From the NCBI RefSeq assembly GCF_001610895.1, contig NZ_CP011273.1:434001-498000 (forward strand): DNA of 64,000 bases. Direction: 5' to 3'. The position numbers were made by a program, and so were the translations under genes. Positions 10,450-20,065 of the stretch are shown here, in pieces; the stretch's first letter is position 1, and every line of letters begins with the position of its first letter. Under the pieces are notes generated by a model that saw only the letters and a program-made list of their open reading frames with translations, did not search any database and was not told the DNA's origin. The DNA is from Planctomyces sp. SH-PL62 (GTDB lineage Bacteria > Planctomycetota > Planctomycetia > Isosphaerales > Isosphaeraceae).

Positions 10450-11754
10450 ATGCGCACCGATTCGAACATCGTCCAGGTGGCCATGAATCGCCACGGGGTC
10501 CTCGGCCGTCGCGGGTTCCTCCGGAGCCTGGGGCTCGGGGCCGCGGGGCTCCTGGGCGGGGCGGCTCCGCTCGGCCTCACCGACCTGCTGACCCTCCGCG
10601 CCGACGAGCTGCGCAAGCGGCAGACCGCCTGCATCCTGCTCTGGATGTCCGGCGGCCCGAGCCAGTTGGAAACGTTCGACCCCAAGCCGGGCACCGACCA
10701 CGGCGGGGAGACGAAGGCCATCGAGACCGCCGCGCCGGGGATCTCCATCGCCCAGGGGTGGGAGAAGACGGCCGCCGCCATGAAGGACGTCGCCCTGATC
10801 CGGTCGATGACCAACAAGGAGGGGAACCACCAGCGGGCCGACTATCAGCTCCACACCGGCTACACCCCGACGGCCACGCTCAAGCACCCGGGCCTCGGCT
10901 CCATCGCCGCGGCCGAACTGGGCGACTCCGGCTTCGACCTCCCCCACATGGTCGCCATCGGCGGGCCCACCGTCGGCGCGGGGTTCCTCGGCGCCGAGTA
11001 CGAGCCGTTCGTCGTCCCCAACGTCCAGCGCCCTCCCGACAACGTCCAGGCCCGCGTCCCCGTCGACCGCTTCCGGCGTCGGCTGGGCCTTTTGAATCGG
11101 CTGGAGAAGGTGGGCTTCGAGCAGGCCGGCGGCGCCGACCGCGTCCGCGACCATCGCGCCCTGTACACCCAGACCTCCAAGATGGTCCTCTCCCCCCGGA
11201 TGAAGGCGTTCGACCTGGACCAGGAGAGCGCCGAGGTCCGCGACGCCTACGGCCGGACCCCGTTCGGCCAGGGCTGCCTCCTCGCCCGGCGGCTGGTCGA
11301 GTCGGGCGTGACGTTCGTCGAGGTCCGCTGCGGCGGCTGGGACACCCACGCCCAGAACAACGACCGAGTCGGCAAGCTGGCCGGCCAGGTCGATCCCGGC
11401 TTCGCGACCCTGATCAACGACCTCAAGGGGCGCGGGATGCTCGACCGCACCTTGATCGTCTGGATGGGCGAATTCGGCCGGACCCCCAAGATCAACGCCA
11501 CCGCCGGACGCGACCACTTCCCCCGCGTCTTCAACGTCGCGCTCGCAGGCGGCGGCGTCAAGGGGGGCCAGGTCATCGGCGCCTCCGGCCCCGACGGGAC
11601 CGAGGTCAAGGACCGCCCCGTCACCGTCCCCGACCTGATGTCCACCATCTGCCACTCCCTCGGCATCGACGCCGACAAGGAGAATCAGACCGCCATCGGC
11701 CGCCCCATGCGGATCGTCGACGGCGGCAAGCCGGTGGCCGAACTCTTCGGCTGA
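10450..11754 (+). CDS. DUF1501 secreted protein (sulfatase-like fold, Tat-type leader)
   Basis: 434 residues. The leader contains GRRGFLRSLGLGAAGLLGGA, a twin-arginine-like export signal. DUF1501 hallmarks are ILLWMSGGPSQLETFDPKPG (about residues 58-77), the RCGGWDTHAQN block (about 296) and MGEFGRTPKIN ... GRDHF (about 340-360). The family is structurally close to sulfatases and alkaline phosphatases, and the Asp/His residues in these blocks are likely metal ligands (family knowledge). It follows the DUF1549/1553 gene by 56 bp, the usual two-gene arrangement. It converges on the PEP-CTERM gene with only 18 bp between stops. Confidence 0.87.
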   Translation: MRTDSNIVQVAMNRHGVLGRRGFLRSLGLGAAGLLGGAAPLGLTDLLTLRADELRKRQTACILLWMSGGPSQLETFDPKPGTDHGGETKAIETAAPGISIAQGWEKTAAAMKDVALIRSMTNKEGNHQRADYQLHTGYTPTATLKHPGLGSIAAAELGDSGFDLPHMVAIGGPTVGAGFLGAEYEPFVVPNVQRPPDNVQARVPVDRFRRRLGLLNRLEKVGFEQAGGADRVRDHRALYTQTSKMVLSPRMKAFDLDQESAEVRDAYGRTPFGQGCLLARRLVESGVTFVEVRCGGWDTHAQNNDRVGKLAGQVDPGFATLINDLKGRGMLDRTLIVWMGEFGRTPKINATAGRDHFPRVFNVALAGGGVKGGQVIGASGPDGTEVKDRPVTVPDLMSTICHSLGIDADKENQTAIGRPMRIVDGGKPVAELFG

Positions 11755-11772
11755 ACCGGATCGGGCGTCGTC

Positions 11773-12651
11773 TCAGGAACGATCGGTTCGGCCCCCACGA
11801 CCACCGACCACGGCCCGGGCTCCCAGGGCCGCGGCGACGCCCCCGAAGATCCAGAGGGCGGACGGCTCGGGGACCTGCAAGGGGTCGGGGGGGATCGGCG
11901 GCGGGATCGGCGAGGGCGCGGCCTGTCCCGGGGGGGTCAGGATGAAGGCGTCCACCACCGTGCTCCACGGCTGGTCCGGGTAAGGCCCCGGGCGCGCCCC
12001 GTGGACGAGGAGGTTGCCGCGATCGTCGATGCCGGTGGCGATCATCGTGCCGTAGGTCGCGAGGAGTTCGGCGGGCACCAGGGCTTCGAGCGGCGTCGAC
12101 GTCCGCGAATTCACGTCGAACAACCACGTCTTCTGAGTTTGAGTTGTGTACCCGCCGAAATCCGTCACCAGGATCTGGTTCGACTGGCTCAACATCATCT
12201 CGCTGTGGCTCGCGAGCACCCCGGGCAGAAGATCGACCAGCAGTGCATATCCACCGTCCTCCGAGCGGACGGTGAACACCCTCGACCGGGCGTCCCAGGG
12301 GTTCGACGGGTCGCCCCCCTCGGCGGGGACGGTGCCGATCGAGGTCCCGGCGTCGTTGACCTCGGTGACGATCATCGGGTACGTCACGGTCGTGGGGGAG
12401 TCGCCCCCATACGCCCGGGTCACCGTCGGCGGGTTTAAAAGCTCGTCGACGTTCGGCGATCGCGTCGTCATCGCGAAGGGGTAGGACACCCCTGTCGTGG
12501 AGTTGTTGAGCGTCGACGACATCCAGAGTTCTCGGAGTTCTCCCACATGGGTGGCGGTATAGGGCGAGGCGGAAGAGACCGACGTCAGGGCGACCCCGAG
12601 AGCCGTCGCCAGTAGAGATCGCCCAACGAGCCCGATCGCCGCGTCTTTCAT
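11773..12651 (-). CDS. PEP-CTERM sorting domain protein
   Basis: 292 residues. An N-terminal signal peptide (residues about 1-28) is followed by a mature region with repeated short beta-type patterns (for example DFGGYTTQTQKTWLFDVNSR and TGIDDRGNLLVHG), similar to proteins with beta-propeller-like extended repeats. After a Pro-rich linker the C-terminus has VPEPSALWIF, a hydrophobic helix and an Arg-rich tail, the classical PEP-CTERM signal handled by an exosortase. The exosortase gene is not in the window. Function of the mature domain is unknown. Confidence 0.8.
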   Translation of the reverse strand: MKDAAIGLVGRSLLATALGVALTSVSSASPYTATHVGELRELWMSSTLNNSTTGVSYPFAMTTRSPNVDELLNPPTVTRAYGGDSPTTVTYPMIVTEVNDAGTSIGTVPAEGGDPSNPWDARSRVFTVRSEDGGYALLVDLLPGVLASHSEMMLSQSNQILVTDFGGYTTQTQKTWLFDVNSRTSTPLEALVPAELLATYGTMIATGIDDRGNLLVHGARPGPYPDQPWSTVVDAFILTPPGQAAPSPIPPPIPPDPLQVPEPSALWIFGGVAAALGARAVVGGRGGRTDRS

Positions 12652-13090
12652 CTCGCCCTCCCCCGTCGAAACCGTGGTGCCGTTCGGAGCCTCGTCGCGC
12701 CGGTCGGCCGCGATTCTTCGGGAACCGGCGATCCCGTCAAGGCGGATTCAGGCATCGCGTCGTGATGGCGTGGGTGGAGTCGTGTCGCGAGGCGCCCGTC
12801 GTGGAGTCGGGAATGGCGCGGTTTTTCCGAAAGCCTGGGCCGGCTCCTGTCGATGATAGGGGATGTATCGGGAGGGCCCGGCGCGCGGTCGATCGCGTCG
12901 CCGAAGCGTCTCGGGGCCGGAGGCCTCGGGGCGACGGTCGGGAAGGACGGGGGGCGGAGCCCCTCGGAGCGTCCGGCCGAACTGGTCAAGCAAGATGGCC
13001 GACCCGGTTTCGACCGCAACGGCCGCGGATCGTCGACGTCCCGAAGCGGGGCGAGCGGCGGGCGCGGCCTCCTGGGAAAGGAGTTCCCGC
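12652..13090. other. Intergenic region, 439 bp
   Basis: Lies between the divergently transcribed PEP-CTERM gene and the secreted protein at 13091, so it should hold promoters for both. Open frames here are Arg/Gly/Pro-rich shadows. AAAGGAG at about 13077-13083 is the ribosome site of the downstream gene. I see no repeat or RNA gene. Confidence 0.5.
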
Positions 13091-13893
13091 ATGCGTTTCT
13101 CCACACGGTTGGTTCCGGGACTGCTCGGACTGGCGTTCGCCGCCTCGCTGACCGCCGACGCGGTCGGCCAGGAATTCGGCGGCCCGCAGGCGGCCCCCGC
13201 GTCCGCGCATAGCCACAAGGGCCTGTTCGGCCGTCGGGATTGCACCGAGTGCCAGCGGGCCCGGGCCAAGGCCCGCGACGGCGTCGACGTCCCGCCGCCG
13301 CCGTCCGCGATGCCCCGCGGCGCCGCCCCGGCGGGCGTGGCGCACCAGCACGGCCATCCCCACGCGCACGTCCAGGCCGTCGCCCCCGGCACCACCGGCT
13401 GCGCCTCGTGCGAGGCCGACGCCGCGGCGATGGGGGGGACGATCGTCCCCGGCTCGATCGTCGTGAGCGACTCCCCGGCGGCGGGCCGGGCCGTCGTCGG
13501 CGGCGAGACCGTCGTCGCCGAGTTCCCGACCGGTCGCGCCGTCTCCGGGGGCGCCGCTCCCGAGCCGGTCGGCGTGGCGCGGGCCAGCCAGGGCAACTTC
13601 ACCCCGGCCGCCGGCGCGCTCGCCTCGGGCCCCAGCCCGGCCCCCGCGACCCCTCGGTCATGCCGTCCAGCATGATCCCGCCCCAGACCGCCATCGGCGG
13701 GACGACGGCCCGCAGCCCCCGGATCATCACCCACATGCTCGACCTCCCCGACCTGACCCGGATCGGCCGCGCGGCCCGCGAGCGTCGCGATCGCGCCGAC
13801 CGCTCGTCGCACGCCTCGATCTCCTATCAGGAGGGCGTGGGCCCGGTCACGGAACTCCCCGCCTCGGTCGTCTTCGGCAAGGGCGGCCGCTGA
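13091..13893 (+). CDS. Secreted protein of unknown function, interrupted by an apparent 1-nt deletion
   Basis: As read, the first frame gives a signal peptide (MRFSTRLVPGLLGLAFAASL ... VGQ) and a His/Ala/Gly-rich mature part with a C--C pair (RRDCTEC) and another Cys pair, stopping at 13675. Restoring one base in the C-rich stretch 13641-13653 carries translation into the overlapping frame, which continues APATPSVMPSSMIPPQTAIGG and then a charged C-terminus (MLDLPDLTRIGRAARERR ... SVVFGKGGR), ending at 13893 for 267 residues. The continuous sense and lack of shadow-type composition support one gene. AAAGGAG 8 nt upstream fixes the ATG. The function is unknown; the Cys and His content could bind metal. 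Confidence 0.6.
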
Positions 13894-14184
13894 GCCCAGC
13901 CCCCGGCGCGGCCCTCTCGGCCGCGTCCCGGAGAGCGAACGCCTGAATCGGATGGCCCGGTCCCCCGACCTGTAGCGGGGAGCCGGGCCGTTCCGGCGTT
14001 TCGAACGTCGGAATGGTTCGAGATCCGTCCCGCCCCGCACCGATCACAAGAGGCAAGGCCAGAGATGGCCGCGGAGGATCGACGGCGACGCCCCGAGCAG
14101 GACGCCCGGGCTGCCACGAACCTCGGCTCGCTTTGATTCCGGACGATCCAGGAGGGTTCATGCAGAACGGGTAAGGGATTGACC

Positions 14185-15222
14185 ATGCGTTGTTTCGGAA
14201 ATCGGCGAGTGGCCTCTTACGCCCTCGGAATGGCCGCTCTCCTCGGGATGAGCCTGAGCGCGCCGGCGAAGGGTGACGGATGGCGTCTGCACCCCACGCT
14301 CCCCGGCGAAGTGCCGGCCTATGACTACACCACCGGCGGCGAGTACTTCGCCCCGCCGGTCCCCTACGGCCACTACGCCAAGGACCCCGTCGGGCACGCC
14401 GTCGGCGCGGTGCACGGCGCGGCGGGACACCTGAAGGGCAAGCTCGCGGGCCTTCACGGCCTGGGTGCGGGCTGCGGGGCCGGCTGCGGCCACGGCCACG
14501 GCAACGGCCATAACCTGGGAGACGGACTTGGACATCACGGCCGCGGCGGGCTCGGCGACGGCTGCGGCCTCTGCTCCGGCCTGGGAGGCTGCAAGCACGG
14601 CGGGGCGGGCATCGGCTCCGGCCTGGCGGGCCTCGGCGGCCACGGGCTGGGCAAGGGACACGGCCACGGCCACGCCGCGGCGGTTCCCGTCGCCCGTCCC
14701 AAGAACTTCGGCCCCTATCACCCCGCCGGGGTGGTCGCGACCGCCCAGTCGGCCCCTTCCCCCCAGGCTCTCGTGATGCCGGCCGGTCAGGTCGCCTGCG
14801 GTGACAAGGGCTGCGGCCTCGGCGGGCTCCACAACCACCTGTCGGGCCTGGTCGGCAAGCTCAAGTGCAAGCTCTGCGGCGGCAACGGCTGCGGCGGCTG
14901 CGGGGGCCTCGGCCTCGGCGACCCCTGCTCCTCCTGCGGCGGCAACGGCTGCGGGGCCTGCCGCGGCTGCGGGCTGCTCTCCAAGCTCAAGCAGTGCCTC
15001 GCGTGCGGCGGCGCCGGCTGCAAGCACTGCCTGGCGGGCCTCGGCGGCCTGAAGGGCAAGCTCCACGGCCTGCTCGGCGGCGTCGTCGGACCCAAGTACG
15101 ACTACTTCGTCGGCGCCGGCGGGCCCGTCCCGCTGACCCCCGGCTATGTCCCTTATATCGTCACGACCCGTTCGCCCCGCGATTTCTTCGCCTTCCCGCC
15201 TATGACTCCGGACGGATTCTGA
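14185..15222 (+). CDS. Secreted Gly/Cys/His-rich protein with CxxCGGxGCxxC repeats
   Basis: 345 residues with a signal peptide (about 1-27). The middle has a His/Gly-rich block (GHGHGNGHN about residue 105) and scattered Cys. Residues about 228-290 contain three closely related motifs: CKLCGGNGCGGC, CSSCGGNGCGAC and CLACGGAGCKHC, resembling the zinc-binding CxxCxGxG repeats of DnaJ but in an exported protein. The C-terminus (PKYDYFVGAGG ... RSPRDFFAFPPMTPDGF) is more ordered. Metal binding is likely from sequence; the biological role is unknown. The ATG at 14185 follows GGGTAAGGG. A strong terminator follows at 15258. Confidence 0.7.
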   Translation: MRCFGNRRVASYALGMAALLGMSLSAPAKGDGWRLHPTLPGEVPAYDYTTGGEYFAPPVPYGHYAKDPVGHAVGAVHGAAGHLKGKLAGLHGLGAGCGAGCGHGHGNGHNLGDGLGHHGRGGLGDGCGLCSGLGGCKHGGAGIGSGLAGLGGHGLGKGHGHGHAAAVPVARPKNFGPYHPAGVVATAQSAPSPQALVMPAGQVACGDKGCGLGGLHNHLSGLVGKLKCKLCGGNGCGGCGGLGLGDPCSSCGGNGCGACRGCGLLSKLKQCLACGGAGCKHCLAGLGGLKGKLHGLLGGVVGPKYDYFVGAGGPVPLTPGYVPYIVTTRSPRDFFAFPPMTPDGF

Positions 15223-15257
15223 CGATCTACTGAATACGGAACGGTGACGGCCCGAAA

Positions 15258-15290
15258 GGCCCGGCGCGTAACCCGCGCCGGGCCTTTTTT
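15258..15290 (+). terminator. Rho-independent terminator after the Gly/Cys-rich gene
   Basis: A perfect 11-bp GC stem (GGCCCGGCGCG pairing with CGCGCCGGGCC, 5-nt loop TAACC) is followed directly by six T. It lies 35 bp after the stop at 15222. Confidence 0.92.
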
Positions 15291-15355
15291 CGTGGCCGTT
15301 CGGGATCACGCCCGGCGAGGACCTCCGGGCGCCATCGCTCAGGGAAAGGAATGCC

Positions 15356-15903
15356 ATGCCAGACCCCACGCCCCTCTCCGGGGCCCGGTCGCTCCGCCGC
15401 CGGCCCCGCCTCGCGACGGCCGTCGCGCTGACGCTCGCCCTGGCGGGCGGCGTCGCCCGGGCCCAGACCCCCCGCCCCGCGTCCCCGAGATCGGGGAGCG
15501 GAGCGGCCTCATCATGCGGTCGACCGACATCCCCGGACGCCTCCCCCCGGACCCGTATCGCGACAACTTCTACGCGACCCGGTACGCCGACCGCGGCCTG
15601 GTGAAACACCTGCGCGTCAATCCCAAGGATCAGGGCCTCTACGGCCTGGGCTGGAAGGCCGCCGACACCGAGGTCGTCTACCCGTTCTTCTACGGCAATC
15701 CGGGCCGATCCACCGTCACGGCGTCCAGCAAGCCCTGGCCCCGCCCCCTGCGCGCCTTGCAGGGGATGGTCGAGCCGTTCCGGCCGGTCGGCATGTACTA
15801 CAGCAACGGCGCCCACGTGCCGATCTACGACGTCGACCCCCTCGTCCCCGGCCCCGGCCCCTACCCCTACCCGTTCTATTTCAACTGGGGCCACGGCGGC
15901 TGA
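15356..15903 (+). CDS. Small secreted Tyr/Pro-rich protein, interrupted by an apparent 1-nt deletion
   Basis: The ATG at 15356, with AAAGGA upstream, opens an excellent signal peptide (RRRPRLATAVALTLALAGG, cleavage ARA-Q). The frame is then lost in the C6 run at 15468-15473. Adding one C joins it to the frame reading PPPRVPEIGERSGLIMRSTD, then PYRDNFYATRYADRGL, GLYGLGWKAADTEV and a C-terminal PYPYPFYFNWGHGG, ending at 15903 (182 residues). The joined protein looks like a typical small planctomycete exported protein; no domain is recognised. Alternatively translation could start at the internal ATG 15515, which would lack a signal. Confidence 0.6.
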
Positions 15904-16058
15904 GCCGACACGACCCGACGAGGGACCGGCCGACCCCCTCGGCCGAGCCGGTCCCCTCGATTCCCTCCCGGCGGCCCGCCTTGCCCATATCCCCCAAGTC
16001 CTGTCAGAAAGCTCGGCCGCATCAGGATTTGGGGGGACGTTCCCGTTCGACGGGGTTC

Positions 16059-16085
16059 TTGACACGACCACGACGATGATATAAG
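16059..16085 (+). promoter_or_regulatory. Sigma-70-like promoter candidate for tex
   Basis: A perfect TTGACA (16059-16064) is followed after 15 bp by TATAAG (16080-16085). The spacing is shorter than ideal. It lies 155 bp upstream of the tex ATG in a locally AT-rich stretch. A second TATAAG at about 16100 could serve as an alternative -10. Confidence 0.4.
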
Positions 16086-16240
16086 TTGTCCAGACTCGTT
16101 ATAAGGCTAGGCGTCTTCGTGCGCTCGGATCGAACCGCGAGCCGTCTCCTTGGGGTGCGACGCTGCACTCGGCCCTCCGTGGCCGGTCCCGCCGCCTCCC
16201 CCTTCGCCGTCGTCACACCTTGGTGCAGAGTAGAGGCTCC

Positions 16241-19200
16241 ATGGACAACCCGATTCAGGTCGACCTGGGCCGAATCGCGCAAGACTTGCAGATCCGGCGC
16301 GTTCAGGTGGAAAGCGTCGTCCAGTTGCTGGACGAAGCCAACACCGTCCCGTTCATCACGCGCTATAGGAAAGAGCGGACCGGCAACCTCAATGAGGTTG
16401 TGATCCGCGAGATCCAGATCCGCATCCAAAGGCTTCGCGAGCTCGCCGAGCGTAAAGAAACGATCCTCAAGACGATCGACAAGCAGGGGAAGCTCACCCC
16501 CGAGCTCGACGCCGCCATCCGATCGGCCGAGAACCTCAAGCGGCTGGAAGACCTCTATCTGCCGTTCAAGCCCAAGAAGCGGACCAAGGCTTCGGAGGCG
16601 CGCGAGAAGGGCCTGGAGCCCCTGGCCGCCCGGATCTGGAACCGCGACGAGACCCTGACCGACCTCATCGCCGCCGCCCAGGAATTCGTCGACGCCGAGA
16701 AGGGCCTCGACACCCCCGAGAAGGTCCTCGAAGGGGTCCGGTACATCCTCGCCGAGGCGATCAGCGAGATGGCCGCCGTCCGCGAGGCCGTCCGCAAGGC
16801 CGTCTGGAAGACCGGCAAGCTCGTGACCTCCAAGGGCGAGGTCCCCGAGGGCCAGGGCCTGGAATATCGCGACTACTTCGAGTACAGCGAGCCCGTCGCC
16901 CAGGTCCCGCCGCACCGCGTGCTGGCGATCAACCGAGGGGACAAGGAAGGCCCGCTCAAGGTCAAGCTCGAAGTCTCGCGGCCCGACCTGGAAGCCGCGT
17001 TCTTCGGCCAGCTCCCGCTCGAAGGCCATCCCCAGGCCGACGCCTTCCACGCCTCCGCCGTCGACGCGCTCGAACGGCTGATCCTGCCGAGCATGGAACG
17101 CGAGGTCCGGCACGACCTGACCGAGACCGCCGAGAAGCACGCGGTCGACGTCTTCGCCCGCAACCTCCGCAGCCTGCTGCTCCAGCCCCCCATCCCCAAG
17201 CAGGTCGTGCTGGCGATCGACCCGGGCCTCCGCTCCGGGTGCAAGGTCGCGGTGCTCGACCCCAACGGCGGCCTGCTGGAGCAAGGGATCATCTATCCCC
17301 ACGCCCCCCAGGGACGCCGCTCCGAGGCCAAGGTGTTCCTCAAGGATCTGGTGGCGAAGCATCAGGTGAACGTCGTCGCCATCGGCAACGGCACCGCCTG
17401 TCGCGAGACCGAGGAACTGGTCGCCGAGATCATCGCCGAAGGGCATGAGTTCAGCACCGACCCCGAAGCCCGCGCCGCCGCCGAGGCCGCCGTCGCCGCC
17501 GCGATCGCCGCCGCACCCCCGCGTCGCGAGACCCAGAGGGAACGCGAGCCGCAGGCCGCCGCGACCGAGACTGTCGGCGAGCCCGTCGCCGAGGCCCCGG
17601 CCGAGGACGGCGCCGAGCATCAGGCCCACCCCGTCGAGCATGAGGTTGAAACGGGAGCCGAAGTCGCAGCCGAAACCGAGGTGGCGGCCGAAACCGAGGT
17701 CGCGGCCGTGAGCGAGTCCTCCTCGGTCGAAGCCCCCGCGTCGGCCGCGAGCGAACCCTCCGCGCCCGAAGAGGCCCCCGCCCCGATCGCCGAGGCCGAG
17801 GCGTCCCCCTTCACGGTCCCGGACGATTTCCAGGCCGAGGGTGAGGAAGAGGAAGAGCTGCCGCCCATCTCCGGCGGCGCCCCGGACTCGATCACCCCCG
17901 AAACCGAGACCGGCGAGCCGGCGCAGCCCGCCTCTCACGAGCACCAGGCCCATCCCGCGGCCGAGGCGGCGGCCCCCGTCGAAACTGCGGCGCCCGAGCC
18001 GACGGCCTCCGTCGAGACTCCGGCGAGCACCGAGGTCGCGGCCGAGCCGACCGCGAGCCCCGAGTCGCCCGCCGAGGCCGCGGCCGAAACGCCCGCGCCC
18101 TCTGAAGCTGAAGCGCCCGCCGAGGCCACGGCCGAGACGCCGGCGGCCGACGCGACCGTCGAAACTCCGGCCGCCGCCGAGGGGGGCCAGTCGAAGTCGG
18201 GCCGCTCCGAAGGAGGCTCCCGGGGCGAAGGCCGTCGCGGCAAGAACCGCGGGTCGCGCTCCCGAAACCAGCAGCCCCCGCCGCAGTTGCCCCCCGCGCC
18301 CCACGAGGCCGACGCCCTGCTGGCCCAGCTCGCCTACGTGATCGTCAACGAGGCCGGCGCCAGCGTCTATTCGGCCAGCCCGATCGGACGCGAGGAACTG
18401 CCCGAGTTCGACGCCACGCTCCGCAGCGCCATCTCGATCGGCCGTCGGCTCCAGGACCCGCTCTCCGAGCTGGTCAAGATCGAGCCCCAGAACATCGGCG
18501 TCGGCCTTTACCAGCACGACGTCAGCCCCAAGCAGCTCAAGGAGTCGCTCGACGCGGTCATCGCCAGCTGCGTGAACTTCGTCGGCGTGGACCTCAACAC
18601 CGCGAGCGTCCCCCTGCTCCGCTACGTGTCGGGCCTCAACCAGCTCACGGCCCGTCGGATCGCCGATCGGCGCACGGAGAAGGGCCCGTTCACCAGCCGC
18701 GACGAGCTGATCGAGGTCGACGGGGTCGGTCCGGCGACCTTCACCCAGGCCGCCGGCTTCCTCAAGATCGGCGACGGCCCCCATCCGCTCGACCGGACGT
18801 GGGTCCACCCCGAGAGTTACGCCGCCGCGACCCGGCTGCTCGAGAAGTTCGAGTACGCTCCGGACGTCGTCCGCGACAAGGAGAAGCTCCCCGAGCTGCG
18901 GGCGAAGCTCGCCGAGGTCGACGTCCCCGCGCTCGCCGCGGAGCTGGAGATCGGCGAGCCGACGCTCAAGGACATCATCGAGGCCCTCGGCCGTCCCGAA
19001 CGGGACCCCCGCGACGACCTGCCCAAGCCGATCTTCAAGAAGGGGGTCCTCAAGCTGGAGGACCTGACCGCCGGCATGGAGCTGAAGGGGACGGTCCTGA
19101 ACGTCGTCGACTTCGGCGCGTTCGTGGACATCGGCCTGAAGGACTCCGGGCTGGTGCACATCAGCCAGCTCGCCAACCGCTACATCAAGAGCCCGCACGA

Positions 19201-19884
19201 CGTGGTCAGCGTCGGCGACGTGGTCACCGTCTGGGTGATGTCGGTCGACCAGGACCGCAAGCGGGTCTCCCTGACGATGGTCAAGCCCGGCACCGAACGC
19301 CATCGCGGCCCCGGCGGCCCGTCCGGCGGCGGTCGTCGCGGCGAAGGGGCGCCCCAGGGCCAGGGTGGCGAAGGTCAGGGCCGTCGCGGCCGGGGCCCGC
19401 GCCCCAGCCCGTCGAACCTGACCGCCCCCCCGTGGGCGCCGCGCCGATCGATTCCCGACCGGAAGGGGGCGATCAGGGCCCGCGCCGGTTCGGACCCGGC
19501 GGCCCCGGACGACCTCCCGGTCAGGGCGGCTATCGCACCGGCGGCGGCCCCGGCCAGGGGCGCGGCGGTCCTCGCGCCGGCGGCGGCGGCGCCTACGGAC
19601 GCGACAGCGGTCGCTTCGGCGGCCCGAGGCCGGACCCGCGCACCCAGGGGCCGGTCGCGCCGCGACCGCCCCGGCCGGCCGCCCCTCCCCCGCCGCTCTC
19701 GAAGGACGCCCTGACCGGCAACGTCCCATTGCGCACCTTCGGGCAGCTCAAGCAACTCTGGCAGGCCCGCGAAGACGAGCCCGGCCAGGAGGGCGAAGGC
19801 GCTCCGCCGTCCGACGCCGTCCGGCCGGAATCGACCCCACCGCCGGCCTCGGAAGCTCCGAACCAGGAGCCGGGCGAAGGCTGA
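16241..19884 (+). CDS. tex: Tex-family RNA-binding transcription accessory protein with a long insert in the YqgF domain
   Basis: Tex proteins bind nucleic acid and influence transcription. Order: N-terminal Tex helices (LGRIAQDLQIRRVQVESVV ... FITRYRKERTG), YqgF RNase H-like domain start (LAIDPGLRSGCKVAVLD, about 325) to VAEIIAEG (about 399), then about 285 residues rich in Ala, Glu and Pro ending in an Arg/Gly patch, after which the YqgF domain resumes (YVIVNEAGASVYSAS, about 695). HhH motifs (about 780-845) and an S1 domain (about 938-1013) follow. The frame breaks in the C7 run 19425-19431; adding one C gives a Gly/Arg-rich tail ending LRTFGQLKQLWQAREDE and a stop at 19884 (1214 residues). 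Without the correction, translation runs to 19714 with shadow-type composition. The start at 16241 fits Tex N-termini. Confidence 0.88.
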
Positions 19885-20065
19885 TCGCCGCGCCCGGCTC
19901 GACCGTCCTCGGCCTCGTCGGCCCCCTCCCCGGAGGGGGCCGACCGGGTCCGGGCGGGTGCCTTCATGATCGACGGCGCCGCGTCGCAGGTGGCTCTCCC
20001 CGGCGGCCCGTCGCGCGTCCCCCGGGGGGATTCCGGGAGGTCGAACACAGGATGGATGAATCAAC

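Noticed and set aside
16022-19729. Minus-strand frame of 1235 codons opposite tex
   Set aside because: Antisense shadow of tex with repetitive Gly/Arg/Leu composition; no domain and no ribosome site.
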